Source of the DNA: Spiribacter salilacus
GTDB lineage: Bacteria; Pseudomonadota; Gammaproteobacteria; Nitrococcales; Nitrococcaceae
Assembly: GCF_009649225.1 (NCBI RefSeq)
Contig: NZ_WJPP01000001.1
Location: 62,001 to 126,000 of the forward strand
Direction of reading: 5' to 3'
Length of the DNA: 64,000 nucleotides
How positions within the stretch are numbered: the first letter of the stretch is position 1; every line of letters begins with the position of its first letter. Below, in pieces: positions 53,208 through 63,439 of this stretch. The notes beneath the pieces were generated by a model. That model saw only the letters and a list, made by a program, of their open reading frames with translations. It was not told where the DNA came from and made no database searches. Position numbers and translations under genes: made by a program.

Positions 53208-54572
53208 ATGGGTTGGTTGGTAAATATCTTAGGCTTTTTGCTGGTTATCGGTATTCTGGTAACGGTGCATGAGTTTGGCCATTTTTGGGTGGCGAGAAAG
53301 GTTGGGGTGAAGGTCTTAAGATTTTCTGTAGGCTTCGGGCAACCCCTCTGGCGGCGTATTGGACAGGATGGCACCGAGTACGTTTTGGCGGCTATCCCGT
53401 TTGGGGGCTACGTTAAAATGTTAGATGAGCGCGAGGCAGCGGTTGACCCCGCGCTGCAATCTCAGGCCTTTAATCGGCAGCCGTTGTGGGCTAGAAACGC
53501 CATCATCTCGGCGGGCCCAATAGCCAACTTTTTGCTCGCAGTGCTGGCTTACTGGGCGATTTTTGTCATTGGTGCCACGGAAATGAAGCCGATTATCGGC
53601 CCGGTCATTCCTGATAGTCCTGCAGCTGCTGCTGGCTTGGAAGAGGGTGATGAGCTTGTGCGCATTGGCGATCGAAACGTCAGGGCGTGGGACTCCGCCA
53701 TTATGGCGTTTTTGGAGAATTCTGCTGATTCTTCGATTGTTGTTACGGTCAATCGCTCGACGGGTGGTACTGCAGAGCGCTCGCTTGATCTGTCGCAGCA
53801 AAGACTGTTGGATGATGAGGGCGATGTCCTTCGCAAAATCGGCTTAACGCCCTGGCAGCCAACGATTGTGCCCATTGTGCGTGAGGTGATCCCCGGCAGC
53901 GCCGCCGCAATGGCTGAGCTTGAACCTGGCGATCGAATTATCGCAATTGATGGTAATGCGTTAAACGATTGGTCTGATTTGGTGGAAGCCGTGCAGGCGC
54001 GGCCGAATGAAGAGGTGGTGCTGCGTTATGCCCGTGAGGGTACGGAGCGGGAAGTAGCCACCACCATACAAGCGCGCGAGGGTGGCGGAGCGCAGTCGGG
54101 CGTGCTCGGTATAACACCCGATGTGCCCGCAGACCTCTTTGCCAATGCGCAGCATGAGGTGCGCTATGGGCCATTAGCCGCCGTGCCGCGCGCAATAGAT
54201 GCGGGTTGGCAGGCAGGCAGCCTCACGGTCAGCGTGTTATTTAAGATGGTGGTTGGAGAGGCGTCGGTAAAAAATCTCAGCGGGCCAGTCAGCATTGCGC
54301 AATATGCGGGAGACTCTGTTTCGCTTGGCGTGATACCGTTTTTAAAATTTCTCGCGATTGTCAGTATTAGTCTTGGTATCCTCAACCTATTGCCTGTTCC
54401 GATTTTGGACGGTGGGCATCTGTTATACAACGGGATAGAGTGGATTCGCGGGCGGCCGCTTACCGAGGCGGCGCAAGTCTTTGGGCAGCAGATTGGCATT
54501 GTTCTGTTATTCATTCTCATGGCGTTGGCGTTTTACAATGACATCCTGCGTTTGATGGTATCGGGTGGTTGA
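53208..54572 (+). CDS. rseP: intramembrane site-2 metalloprotease RseP
   Basis: 454 aa. First membrane helix carries the zinc motif HEFGH near residue 22, with the third ligand region NLLPVPILDGGHLLYNGIEW near residue 390. Two PDZ domains lie between (about 115-290; for example DSPAAAAGLEEGDELVRI and GSAAAMAELEPGDRIIAI). It cleaves anti-sigma factor RseA and remnant signal peptides. bamA follows 18 nt later. Confidence 0.96.
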   Translation: MGWLVNILGFLLVIGILVTVHEFGHFWVARKVGVKVLRFSVGFGQPLWRRIGQDGTEYVLAAIPFGGYVKMLDEREAAVDPALQSQAFNRQPLWARNAIISAGPIANFLLAVLAYWAIFVIGATEMKPIIGPVIPDSPAAAAGLEEGDELVRIGDRNVRAWDSAIMAFLENSADSSIVVTVNRSTGGTAERSLDLSQQRLLDDEGDVLRKIGLTPWQPTIVPIVREVIPGSAAAMAELEPGDRIIAIDGNALNDWSDLVEAVQARPNEEVVLRYAREGTEREVATTIQAREGGGAQSGVLGITPDVPADLFANAQHEVRYGPLAAVPRAIDAGWQAGSLTVSVLFKMVVGEASVKNLSGPVSIAQYAGDSVSLGVIPFLKFLAIVSISLGILNLLPVPILDGGHLLYNGIEWIRGRPLTEAAQVFGQQIGIVLLFILMALAFYNDILRLMVSGG

Positions 54573-54590
54573 ATTTAAAAAGGGCTCAAC

Positions 54591-56879
54591 ATGCGTAAAA
54601 TCCTGCTTGGCTTGATTCTTATTTTTGCCGCGGGTTCTGCAAGTGGATTTACCGTCGAAGAAATCCGCATCGAAGGCTTAAGCCGTATTTCTGAGGGAAC
54701 GGTACTGAACTACTTGCCGGTCTCTTCTGGTGATGAGCTCGATCGTGCAGCCAGTGCTGATGCCTTGGAGGCGCTCTTTTCGACGGGGTTCTTTGAAGAT
54801 GTCGAATTGCGCCAAGATGGCAGCACACTTGTGGTTGCCGTGCGGGAGCGTCCTGCCATTGCCGAGATAGAGTTTATTGGCAACAAAGCGCTAGACACGG
54901 ATCAGCTCACTAGCGGGCTTGCCTCGGCTGGTTTGAGTCAAGGGCAGAGTTTTGATCGGTCTTTATTAGCCACGATTGAGCGAGAACTTGAACAGCAATA
55001 CTTTTCTTTAGGCTATTACGATATTGCGGTAAGTAGCACGGTCTCGCCGCTACCGCGTAATCGGGTGGAGCTGAGAATTGAGATTACCGAGGGCAGCCCT
55101 GCTTCTGTTCAGGAAATCCATATCGTGGGCAATCAGGCTTTTGATGCAGATACCCTGCGCGGGCAGTTTTCGATGGGTCCAAAGGCATGGTGGGCCTTTC
55201 TGTCCAATCGCGATAAATATTCCCGCGAACGCCTTGCGGCTGACTTAGAGAGCCTTAGGGCCTATTACCGTGATCGCGGTTATGCTGATTTTCAAATTGA
55301 ATCTACCCAAGTCTCGATTAGCCCTGATCGTCAACGCATTCACGTTACGGTAAACGTTAATGAAGGGCTTCTCTACCAAATCGGGGAGCTTGATTTGGCG
55401 GGTGATCTGATCTTTGAGGCCGATGAGTTACGCGAGTTATTCACAATTCAGCCGGGTGATACGTTTAACCAACGCGGAATTACGGCCACCATCGAAGCGC
55501 TTCGTGACAAATTAGGGACAGAAGGCTATGCCTTTGCCCGCATTAACCCCGTACCGGAGCTCCGCGAAGATGAGCAAGCGGTTGATATTACGTTCTTTGT
55601 CGATCCGGCGGATCGGGTTTATGTCAGACGACTGCAAATTGTTGGTAATGAAACCACTCGCGATGACGTGATCCGCTCGGAAATGCGCCAGCTCGAGGGC
55701 ACTTGGCTGTCGACAAAAGCCCTACGGGACTCCCGCGATCGTCTTTTGAGGTTGGGTTTTTTCGGTGATGTTCGCATCGACACGCCGCGCGTCCCGGGCA
55801 CCACCGAGCAGGTAGATGTTGAAGTAGAAACCACTGAGCGTCTCTCGGGCAGTTTTCGCGCCGGTGTTGGGTTTGGTAGCGAACAAGGCGTCATTCTTAA
55901 TTTAGGGCTTCAGCAAGATAACGTGCTTGGCACCGGAGATCGGCTTGAGTTTGTTGCGAATAGTAACGATTCGGACACCATTTATCGGGTGTCTTACCTT
56001 GAGCGAAATCATACAACCAGTGGCATTGATCGGCGCTGGGCCGTGTCGTTCAGAGATACCGATGCCGACGAAGCCGAGCTGGCAGACTATGGATTAGAGA
56101 GCTTGTTGCTGTCTTATGGGTATCGGATTCCCGTTAGCGATAATGATCGCGTTGGGGCCGATTTGGAGTTTGATGCAACGGATTTGAGCCTAAGAAATGA
56201 CGCCACCGAAATTCAGCGAGACTTTGTGGAGCGCAATGGCAATGACAATCAGGTAGTGCGCGCTAACTTAAGTTGGACTCGCGATACACGTAACCGCGCG
56301 ATCTTTGCCACGCGCGGTGCGCAGCAACGGATGTCTTTACAAGCGTCTGTGCCGGGTACCGATCTTGAGTATTACCGGCTAAATTATCGGCAATCTCGAT
56401 TTTTCGGATTCACGGAGCGCACGGCGCTCATGCTAAGCGGTACCGTGTCTTATGGCGATGGCTACTCGTCAGAAGACAAATTGCCGTTTTATGAGAACTT
56501 TTATGCCGGTGGCATCAGTACCGTTCGTGGTTTTGAGCGAAATTCATTGGGCCCGCGTGATGAAAATAATGACCCCACGGGCGGTAATCTTCGTGCGCTC
56601 ATTCGCTCTGAGCTACGATTGCCCATTACCGCTGAAGATGCAGAAAGCGATAATTTGCGCTTAAAACTGTTTGTGGATGGCGGGCAAGTTTGGACGCGCG
56701 AAGGGGATGACAACACGCTCGAGGATGTGAGTGTGTCTGACCTTAGGTTTGGTGCTGGTGTTGGGCTAATTTACTACTCCCCGGTTGGGCCGCTAACGAT
56801 GAGTGTAGCGACCCCATTAAACGAAGAAGACGGTGATGAAACGGAATTCTTTCAGTTTTCAATTGGTGCATTTTTCTAG
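54591..56879 (+). CDS. bamA: outer membrane protein assembly factor BamA
   Basis: 762 aa. Signal peptide of about 19 residues (ends SASG/FTVEEI). Five POTRA domains span about 20-420; the C-terminal 16-strand barrel contains the VRGF motif (STVRGFERNSLGPRD), and the last strand ends EFFQFSIGAFF with a terminal Phe. Inserts beta-barrel proteins, with bamE in the same window. The acidic insert EEDGDETE precedes the last strand. Confidence 0.97.
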   Translation: MRKILLGLILIFAAGSASGFTVEEIRIEGLSRISEGTVLNYLPVSSGDELDRAASADALEALFSTGFFEDVELRQDGSTLVVAVRERPAIAEIEFIGNKALDTDQLTSGLASAGLSQGQSFDRSLLATIERELEQQYFSLGYYDIAVSSTVSPLPRNRVELRIEITEGSPASVQEIHIVGNQAFDADTLRGQFSMGPKAWWAFLSNRDKYSRERLAADLESLRAYYRDRGYADFQIESTQVSISPDRQRIHVTVNVNEGLLYQIGELDLAGDLIFEADELRELFTIQPGDTFNQRGITATIEALRDKLGTEGYAFARINPVPELREDEQAVDITFFVDPADRVYVRRLQIVGNETTRDDVIRSEMRQLEGTWLSTKALRDSRDRLLRLGFFGDVRIDTPRVPGTTEQVDVEVETTERLSGSFRAGVGFGSEQGVILNLGLQQDNVLGTGDRLEFVANSNDSDTIYRVSYLERNHTTSGIDRRWAVSFRDTDADEAELADYGLESLLLSYGYRIPVSDNDRVGADLEFDATDLSLRNDATEIQRDFVERNGNDNQVVRANLSWTRDTRNRAIFATRGAQQRMSLQASVPGTDLEYYRLNYRQSRFFGFTERTALMLSGTVSYGDGYSSEDKLPFYENFYAGGISTVRGFERNSLGPRDENNDPTGGNLRALIRSELRLPITAEDAESDNLRLKLFVDGGQVWTREGDDNTLEDVSVSDLRFGAGVGLIYYSPVGPLTMSVATPLNEEDGDETEFFQFSIGAFF

Positions 56880-56891
56880 AAAGCTAATTTA

Positions 56892-57419
56892 ATGAACACT
56901 CGTTTTTTCACGGTTTTACTGTTTGTTTTGATCAGTGCCCCGATGCATTTGTCTGCAGCTGAGCTGCGCATTGGTTACGTTAATCCAGGCCGAGTGGCTG
57001 AAGAAGCTCCTCAGGCCGATGCGGCACGTGCCCGGCTTGAGACGGAGTTTGCACCGCGTGATCTTGCGATCACCGAAATGCAGGAAGATCTGCGCCAAAT
57101 GGAAGATGCCTTAGCTGAGAGTCGCATGGTTTGGGATGAAGCGCGGCAGCAGGAAGTGCAGCGCGATATTGTTGTAAAGCGACGCGAAATTCAACGCACG
57201 CAGGAAGCCTTTCGCGATGATTTTAACCTACGCCGGAATGAGGCGTTGGGCGCCCTACAAAGACAAATACTACGAGTGGTGGAAGAGTTTGCAGAGCAGG
57301 AGGGGTTTGATCTAGTTGTCAGCGACGGGGTCGTTTTTGCAAGCAACTCTATTAACATCACCGATCGAATCATTGAGCGACTAAGGCGTCAGTATGAGCA
57401 GGAAAATAACGCTCAGTGA
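56892..57419 (+). CDS. skp: periplasmic chaperone Skp (OmpH family)
   Basis: 175 aa. Signal peptide of about 22 residues ending LSA before AELRIG. The mature protein has the Skp start [17 protein letters not shown] and a long charged coiled coil (residues about 45-130) forming the tentacle, then [21 protein letters not shown]. It carries unfolded outer membrane proteins to BamA. The 3' end overlaps lpxD by 26 nt. Confidence 0.94.
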   Translation: MNTRFFTVLLFVLISAPMHLSAAELRIGYVNPGRVAEEAPQADAARARLETEFAPRDLAITEMQEDLRQMEDALAESRMVWDEARQQEVQRDIVVKRREIQRTQEAFRDDFNLRRNEALGALQRQILRVVEEFAEQEGFDLVVSDGVVFASNSINITDRIIERLRRQYEQENNAQ

Positions 57420-58431
57420 GTTAGCCGAGTTAACGGGTTGCGAGCGACGCGGCCCGGCTGATTTAGTGATTACCCAAGTGTCTTCTTTGCAGGCTGCCGG
57501 GCCAAGCTCGATTAGTTTTTTAGCGAACTCGCGTTATAAAAAGTCACTGGCCGACACTCAAGCGGGGGCAGTTATTCTTAATGCGGCTGCCGCTGAGCAT
57601 TTTGCTGGCGCCCGATTAATTTCAGGTAATCCGTATTTAACGTTTGCACAGGTGGCCCGAGCGCTTAACCCAGCTCGCCAAGCCAAGTCAGGTATTCACC
57701 CGTCTGCGGTCATTGACGCCAGTGCATCGGTGGCGCCGTCTGCAGAGATAGGCCCCTTTGTTTATATAGGCGCTGGAACGGTTATTGGCGAGCAATCCAT
57801 TATCAGTGCCGGAACGGTCATTGGTGATGATGTCTCCATCGGCTCGCAATGTGTCTTACATGCCAATGTGACGATTCAGGAGGGGTGCACCCTCGGCAAT
57901 CGGGTTGTGCTGCACCCCGGCGTGGTGGTGGGCGGTGACGGGTTTGGATTTGCCCAAGATAATGAGCGCTGGGTGGGTGTGCCGCAACTCGGGCGGGTTA
58001 TTCTTGAAGATGAGGTTGAGATTGGGGCTAATTCGACGGTTGATCGGGGATCTCAAGAAGATACCTGGATCGAGGAAGGCGTGAAGATCGATAATTTGGT
58101 GCAGATAGCCCACAATGTTCGTATTGGGGCGCATACCGTCATTGCCTCAGGAACGGGGATCTCTGGAAGCACCAAAATTGGCAGATGCTGTACGATCGCG
58201 GGTCAAGTTGGGTTTGCCGGGCATCTAGAGATTGCGGATCATTGCACGTTTACGGGTAAGTCGATGGTGATTGGTAATGTGCCCGAGCCGGGCATTTACT
58301 CCTCGGGTATGCCTTCGATGCCCTGGCGTGATTGGCGGAAGACTGCTGTTCGGGTCAAGCAATTGGATGGCTTGGCCCGACGGGTAGAGCAGTTAGAGCA
58401 AAATATGAAAAAGGATAATGATGATGACTGA
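57394..58431 (+). CDS. lpxD: UDP-3-O-acylglucosamine N-acyltransferase
   Basis: 345 aa. N-terminal uridine-binding domain ([14 protein letters not shown]), then a left-handed beta-helix of hexapeptide repeats, with the catalytic His region [27 protein letters not shown] and a C-terminal helix ending in [17 protein letters not shown]. It adds the N-linked acyl chain in lipid A synthesis. Starts 26 nt inside skp. Confidence 0.96.
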   Translation: MSRKITLSELAELTGCERRGPADLVITQVSSLQAAGPSSISFLANSRYKKSLADTQAGAVILNAAAAEHFAGARLISGNPYLTFAQVARALNPARQAKSGIHPSAVIDASASVAPSAEIGPFVYIGAGTVIGEQSIISAGTVIGDDVSIGSQCVLHANVTIQEGCTLGNRVVLHPGVVVGGDGFGFAQDNERWVGVPQLGRVILEDEVEIGANSTVDRGSQEDTWIEEGVKIDNLVQIAHNVRIGAHTVIASGTGISGSTKIGRCCTIAGQVGFAGHLEIADHCTFTGKSMVIGNVPEPGIYSSGMPSMPWRDWRKTAVRVKQLDGLARRVEQLEQNMKKDNDDD

Positions 58432-58888
58432 TCGACAAATAGACATTGATGGCATTAAACGTCGACTGCCGCATCGCTATCCGTTTTTGTTGCTAGACCG
58501 CGTTTTAGACTACGAGCCCAATGAATGGCTCAGAGCGCTTAAAAACATCACAGCCAATGAGCCATGGGTGAACGGACATTTTCCAGAGCGGCCCATTATG
58601 CCTGGGGTTTTGTTAATAGAGGCGATGGCGCAAAGTTGTGGTTTGCTCGCTTTTGTGACGCGCGAAGCGGAACCACAGGCCGAATTACCCCCAAGCGCAC
58701 CACTTTTTTACTTAGTGGGAGTTGATAAAGCGCGCTTTAAGCGCCCGCTGGGGCCGGGGGACTCTCCGCATTTTGTTTCTTCACTGCACCGAGTGGTTCG
58801 GGGTATTTGGTTATTCGAGGCAACAATTGAGTTAGACGGGCGTGTTGTCGCAAGCGCCGATATCCGCTGTACGATGAGGGAAATGTGA
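58424..58888 (+). CDS. fabZ: 3-hydroxyacyl-ACP dehydratase FabZ
   Basis: 154 aa if the third of three consecutive ATG codons (58418, 58421, 58424) is used; AAGGA at 58411-58415 favours 58421 or 58424. Hotdog fold with [17 protein letters not shown], the catalytic His in [20 protein letters not shown] and the Glu region. Dehydrates 3-hydroxyacyl-ACP, competing with LpxA for the same pool. Overlaps lpxA by 4 nt. Confidence 0.96.
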   Translation: MTDRQIDIDGIKRRLPHRYPFLLLDRVLDYEPNEWLRALKNITANEPWVNGHFPERPIMPGVLLIEAMAQSCGLLAFVTREAEPQAELPPSAPLFYLVGVDKARFKRPLGPGDSPHFVSSLHRVVRGIWLFEATIELDGRVVASADIRCTMREM

Positions 58889-59661
58889 GCGACATTCATC
58901 CCACTGCAATTATTGACCCTAGCGCAAAGATCGCCTCGGGCGTTCGTATTGGCCCTTATGCGGTTATTGATGCGGATGTTGAAATAGGGTCGGGGTGTGA
59001 CATCGGCCCTCATGTTGTGCTTAGAGGGCCGATGCGATTGGGCGCGCGTAATCGCATCTTTCAGTTCGCATCGATCGGAGAGATCCCTCAAGATAAAAAG
59101 TTTGCTGGAGAATCCAGCTCGCTTGAAATTGGAGATGACAATACGATTAGAGAGTTCGTCACCATTAATCGCGGGACTGCTGATGGTGGTGGGGCAACTC
59201 GAATTGGAAACAAAAATTGGATTATGGCCTATGTGCATATTGCACATGACTGTCAGGTCGGTAACGAGGTGGTGTTTGCTAATGGTTCATCGCTGGCAGG
59301 GCATGTAGAGGTTGGAGATTGGGCAACACTGGGCGGATTTACCCTTGTGCACCAATTCTGCCGTCTTGGTACCGGAAGTTTTAGCGCAATGGGGAGTTGT
59401 GTTCGCCAAGATGTGCCCCCGTTTGTCACGATCGCCGGAGATCCGGCATTGCCGCACGGTATTAACATCGAAGGCCTGAAACGGCGTGGATACTCCACAG
59501 CAGCACAACAATCAATACGCAAGGCCTATCGAACACTTTATAAAAGAGGCCTGCGTCTGCAAGATGCACTGGATGCGGTCTCGAACGATGATGGCGGCGA
59601 TCCCGCTGTAGAAGCATTCGTTCGCTTTATAAAGGCATCAGAGCGCGGCATCGTTCGCTAG
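58885..59661 (+). CDS. lpxA: UDP-N-acetylglucosamine O-acyltransferase LpxA
   Basis: 258 aa, GTG start overlapping the fabZ stop (GTGA). Hexapeptide beta-helix; the catalytic His is in YVHIAHDCQVGN (equivalent to E. coli His125); GINIEGLKRRGYS leads to the C-terminal helices. Counting from that His, the acyl-chain ruler position (E. coli Gly173) is Met, as in the Pseudomonas enzyme that prefers C10 3-hydroxyacyl chains, so a C10 primary chain is predicted. lpxB follows after 9 nt. Confidence 0.96.
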   Translation: MSDIHPTAIIDPSAKIASGVRIGPYAVIDADVEIGSGCDIGPHVVLRGPMRLGARNRIFQFASIGEIPQDKKFAGESSSLEIGDDNTIREFVTINRGTADGGGATRIGNKNWIMAYVHIAHDCQVGNEVVFANGSSLAGHVEVGDWATLGGFTLVHQFCRLGTGSFSAMGSCVRQDVPPFVTIAGDPALPHGINIEGLKRRGYSTAAQQSIRKAYRTLYKRGLRLQDALDAVSNDDGGDPAVEAFVRFIKASERGIVR

Positions 59662-59670
59662 GGGCAGCGC

Positions 59671-60804
59671 ATGAGGATTGCACTGGTGGCCGGCGAACCT
59701 TCGGGTGACTTTCTCGGTGGCGGGCTCATTCGTCAATTGTCTCAGCGCTATCCGCACGCCCAGTTCGAAGGGATTGGCGGCCCTGAAATGCAGAGGGCCG
59801 GGCTGACAAGTTTCTTTCCGCTTGATGCGTTATCGGTGATGGGGCTTTTTGAGGTTATCCGCCACCTCCCCAGATTGTTAAAAATTAGGCGGCATTTGAG
59901 CCAACATTGGCAAAACAGCCCGCCGGATATTTTTATTGGTATTGATGCCCCGGATTTTAATCTTCCACTGGCGCGTCAGCTTCGTAAGAGCGGGGTGAAA
60001 ACCACGCAGTATGTCAGCCCGACAGTTTGGGCTTGGCGAGAAGGGCGCATAAAAACATTACGGGCTGCGGTCGATCGAGTGCTCTGCATCTATCCCTTTG
60101 AGCATGAATACTTTGCAAAACGCGGCATGCCCTCCTGTTTTGTTGGTCACCCATTAGCTGACGAGGTGCCGATTGAGCAAAATCCGGCGGCAACAAGGCA
60201 AGCAGTGGGGCTGCCGGCGGATGGGTTACTTCTTGCGGTATTACCTGGGAGTCGCACGGGTGAAGTTAATCGACTCGGACCGGTGTTTTTTCAGGCTTTA
60301 GCCATTATTTGGGCTACCTTGCCAGAATTGCAGGTCGTGATTCCGTGCGCCACACCAAAAATCCGCGAGCAGTTAACCCAACAATTAGCTGAGTTCGAAC
60401 ACAAAGACCGAGTCACCTTGCTGGATGGTCAAGCCCGAGAGGCGCTAATTGCAGCCGACGCGGGCTTGGTTGCGTCTGGCACCGCAACGCTTGAGGCGCT
60501 TTTATGTCAGTGCCCCAGTGTAATGGCCTACAAAATTAACCCTTTGAGTGCAGCCATTGGTCGGCGTCTTATTCGGGTGCCTTATTTTGCCATGCCAAAT
60601 TTAATGGCGGGTGAGTGTCTTATCCCAGAGTTTATTCAAGAAAAGGCGGAACCTGCGCCGATTGCAAAGGCAGTGCTGCATTGGTTAGCTGATCCCGCGG
60701 CGCGGGTAGCCATGAACCAACGCTTTGCGGCTTTGCATGAGCGGTTGCAACAAAACGCCGATGCAACGGCTGCGGCTGCCATAGCTGATTTAATCGATGC
60801 GTAG
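59671..60804 (+). CDS. lpxB: lipid-A-disaccharide synthase
   Basis: 377 aa GT19 glycosyltransferase. Starts RIALVAGEPSGDFLGGGLI; has YVSPTVWAWREGRIKTL, a phosphate/UDP site LAVLPGSRTGEVNRLGP, and GLVASGTATLEALLC. Joins UDP-diacylglucosamine and lipid X. The stop overlaps rnhB by 8 nt. Confidence 0.96.
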   Translation: MRIALVAGEPSGDFLGGGLIRQLSQRYPHAQFEGIGGPEMQRAGLTSFFPLDALSVMGLFEVIRHLPRLLKIRRHLSQHWQNSPPDIFIGIDAPDFNLPLARQLRKSGVKTTQYVSPTVWAWREGRIKTLRAAVDRVLCIYPFEHEYFAKRGMPSCFVGHPLADEVPIEQNPAATRQAVGLPADGLLLAVLPGSRTGEVNRLGPVFFQALAIIWATLPELQVVIPCATPKIREQLTQQLAEFEHKDRVTLLDGQAREALIAADAGLVASGTATLEALLCQCPSVMAYKINPLSAAIGRRLIRVPYFAMPNLMAGECLIPEFIQEKAEPAPIAKAVLHWLADPAARVAMNQRFAALHERLQQNADATAAAAIADLIDA

Positions 60805-61402
60805 CCATGGCGTTATTGAATCCGGCGTTGCCGGCGTTGATGAAGCGGGGCGTGGGCCCTTGGCGGGCCCAGTTGTTGCCGCTGCGGTTATTTTAGCGCC
60901 CAACACGGCTGATTGGTCTGCTTTGCGTGATTCAAAACGGCTAAGTCCTAAGCGACGGGTGGCGCTAGCCAACCAGATTCGCGAGCATGCTTGTGCTTGG
61001 GCGATTGGTGAAGCGAGCGTTGCAGAGATTGATGAGCTTAATATTTTGCAAGCCACCTTAGTGGCGATGCGTCGCGCAATTTTCGGGTTAAAAACGCCTC
61101 CTCACCATGTTTATATCGACGGGCGAGATGTGCCTACCGCATTAAATTGTTCTGCCGAGGCGCTTATTAAAGGTGATGCGCTAGTGCCGGCTATTTCAGC
61201 CGCTTCTATCCTAGCGAAGGTAAGACGTGATGAGCATGCCGCTGCTCTGCACGCGCAGTACCCCGACTATGGGTTTGACAGACATGGCGGTTATCCCACT
61301 GCCCTGCATTTAGATCGGCTGAGCGTACTGGGCCCTACAGAGGCGCATCGGCGCACTTTTGGCCCGGTTAGACGTGCGCTGAGTGCTTTATCGCCGCAAT
61401 AA
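60797..61402 (+). CDS. rnhB: ribonuclease HII
   Basis: 201 aa. Catalytic residues in VAGVDEAGRGPLAGPVVAAA, DSKRLSPKRR, IDGRDVP and the AASILAKVRRDEHA motif. Removes misincorporated ribonucleotides. The usual next gene, dnaE, is not on this strand; instead the 3' end overlaps the convergent aminotransferase gene by 35 nt. Confidence 0.96.
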   Translation: MRSHGVIESGVAGVDEAGRGPLAGPVVAAAVILAPNTADWSALRDSKRLSPKRRVALANQIREHACAWAIGEASVAEIDELNILQATLVAMRRAIFGLKTPPHHVYIDGRDVPTALNCSAEALIKGDALVPAISAASILAKVRRDEHAAALHAQYPDYGFDRHGGYPTALHLDRLSVLGPTEAHRRTFGPVRRALSALSPQ

Positions 61403-62495
61403 CTCGATCAGCATTTTCAAGCGAAAGCTCAGGGTACATGGGCAAAGAAAAACAACGTTGCGCAACGGATTCTGCCACCGGTAATGCCGGCGGGTGAGTG
61501 TGAGCAAACGCTTCTTGTTGATGCAGCGGGATAGGGTAATAGACCGCACTCGCAATCTGAGCGGTCTCTAGCCGACGCATCACTTCTTCTCGATGCTCGG
61601 GGCCTTCACTGAGCACGGTGTACTGGTGATAAACATGTGTACCAATCCCATCTTCAACAGGCGGCGTAAAACCAGGCAGGCCTGAAAGTGCAGCGGTGTA
61701 GTGATGGGCCACACGGCGTCTTCCCGCATTAAACGCATCAATATGGGGTAGCTTTGCCTGAAGAATCACTGCTTGGAGCTCATCAAGTCGGCTATTAAGG
61801 CCAATGCATTGATGATGGTAACGCTCCCGACTCCCGTGATTACGCAATACACGTAGCTCGGTTGCGAGCGCGTCATCATTAGTCGTAACTAGGCCGCCAT
61901 CGCCGTAGCCTCCCAAATTTTTACTTGGAAAAAAGCTAAAAGCCCCTAATGCACCTAGGCTACCGGTCATCTGCTCGTTAATGGACGCGCCAAAGGACTG
62001 TGCGCAGTCTTCAATTAAAATAAGCCCATGCTCATCAGCAAGGCGCGATAAGGCAGGGAGGTTTGCGGGTTGGCCGAAAAGATGCACCGGCATAATTGCC
62101 TTCGTCTGCGCGGTAATGGCTTCTGCCACGCAGTTGGGATCTATGTTGAAAGTAGCCGGATCGATGTCAACAAATTTTGGCGTAGCCCCAACATAGCAAA
62201 TGGCCTCAGCGGTGGCGATAAAGCTAAATGGTGTGGTGATGACCTCATCGCCGGGCCCAATGCCTGCGGCGCGCAGCGCTAAATGAAGCGCATCAGTGCC
62301 CGAGGCACAACCAATGGCATGGGCTACGCCTAAATACGCCGCTGCGGCCTTTTCAAAGGCTTGCACATTAGGACCAAGAATAAATTTTGCCTCATCCAAT
62401 GCGGCGTGCAGGCCTTGTTCAATCTCTGCGCGGATGAGTGGATATTGCGCCGTAAGATCGACCATAGGAATGGGTGGCGCCGTGTTGTTGCTCAT
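61368..62495 (-). CDS. gnnB: DegT/DnrJ/EryC1 aminotransferase, GnnB/WbpE-like
   Basis: 375-aa PLP sugar aminotransferase. Starts PMVDLTAQYPLIRAEIEQGL, has GCASGTDALHLALRAAGIGPGDEVITTPFSF and the PLP lysine in FSFFPSKNLGGYGDGGLV. It is coupled (4-nt overlap) to a Gfo/Idh/MocA dehydrogenase and an LpxA paralogue. The pair matches GnnA/GnnB, which convert UDP-GlcNAc to UDP-GlcNAc3N for lipid A with amide-linked chains. A WbpE-type role in O-antigen sugar synthesis is the alternative. Confidence 0.75.
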   Translation of the reverse strand: MSNNTAPPIPMVDLTAQYPLIRAEIEQGLHAALDEAKFILGPNVQAFEKAAAAYLGVAHAIGCASGTDALHLALRAAGIGPGDEVITTPFSFIATAEAICYVGATPKFVDIDPATFNIDPNCVAEAITAQTKAIMPVHLFGQPANLPALSRLADEHGLILIEDCAQSFGASINEQMTGSLGALGAFSFFPSKNLGGYGDGGLVTTNDDALATELRVLRNHGSRERYHHQCIGLNSRLDELQAVILQAKLPHIDAFNAGRRRVAHHYTAALSGLPGFTPPVEDGIGTHVYHQYTVLSEGPEHREEVMRRLETAQIASAVYYPIPLHQQEAFAHTHPPALPVAESVAQRCFSLPMYPELSLENADRVIAAIKHSAHV

Positions 62496-63439
62496 TGAGT
62501 GCTCTCCGTTAATTGGCGACTAATTTCGATGGCGGCGGCAAGCGCACGTTTTCCATCGTGCCCGGTGACGACGGGCTGCCCTTTATTTTGAATTGTTGTC
62601 ACAAAACTGCCGATTTCATCCGCAAGGGCATCATTACGGCCGGGCTCGAGTCGTTCATGCATAATTTGCGCCATGGTAGGCGGCCCTGATGCCTCTGGGT
62701 CGCGCCGTTGTATATCCAAGGTGGCATTTTGTAGATCAAGGGATAAATAGGCGTTGCGCTGAAACACACGCATCCGACGCTCTGCACGTGGACTCACGCG
62801 GCTGGCGGTTACATTTGCCACACAGCCATTGGCAAATCGCAGGCGAGCATTCGCGATGTCGATATCCTCTGAAATGACCGCAGCGCCACTGGCATCCATA
62901 GACACTAACTCGGCATTGACGAGCTCTAAAATAAGGTCGATGTCATGAATCATTAAATCTAAGACAACGCTGACATCCGCGCCGCGCGGATTAAAAGGCG
63001 CAATGCGATGCGATTCGATAAACAGCGGATGATCTATTAAGGCAGCCGCGGCAACCACGGCCGGGTTAAAGCGCTCTAGGTGCCCAACCTGCAGTATGCA
63101 GTCATGCCGAGCGGCCGCAGCGATTAATGATTCCGCTTCGGCCTCAGTAACCGTCATTGGCTTTTCGATGAGCACATGCAGCCCGGCTTCCAGCAACGTA
63201 AGCCCAAGCGGATGGTGTAGGCGGGTCGGTGTGGCAACGCTTACCGCGTCTACATGGCCAAGCAATGAATCAATGTTATCGAACGCCTGGCAATTGAGTT
63301 CTTTAGCAACCGCCTTAGCTCGATCTAAATTTACATCAACAACCGCCATAAGCTCGCAATCAGCATGCGCAGCATATTTTTGTGCATGAAAGCGGCCAAG
63401 GTAGCCGGCGCCAACAACTGCGGTGCGCAGTGGGGTCAT
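62492..63439 (-). CDS. gnnA: Gfo/Idh/MocA oxidoreductase, GnnA/WbpB-like
   Basis: 315-aa NAD-dependent sugar dehydrogenase. Rossmann start LRTAVVGAGYLGRFHAQKY, catalytic lysine in HVLIEKPMTVTEAEAESLI, and a C-terminal substrate domain with MIHDIDLILELV. Predicted to oxidise the 3-OH of UDP-GlcNAc (or its uronate) to the 3-keto sugar used by the adjacent aminotransferase. It overlaps both neighbours by 4 nt (ATGA), indicating tight translational coupling. Confidence 0.75.
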   Translation of the reverse strand: MTPLRTAVVGAGYLGRFHAQKYAAHADCELMAVVDVNLDRAKAVAKELNCQAFDNIDSLLGHVDAVSVATPTRLHHPLGLTLLEAGLHVLIEKPMTVTEAEAESLIAAAARHDCILQVGHLERFNPAVVAAAALIDHPLFIESHRIAPFNPRGADVSVVLDLMIHDIDLILELVNAELVSMDASGAAVISEDIDIANARLRFANGCVANVTASRVSPRAERRMRVFQRNAYLSLDLQNATLDIQRRDPEASGPPTMAQIMHERLEPGRNDALADEIGSFVTTIQNKGQPVVTGHDGKRALAAAIEISRQLTESTQ

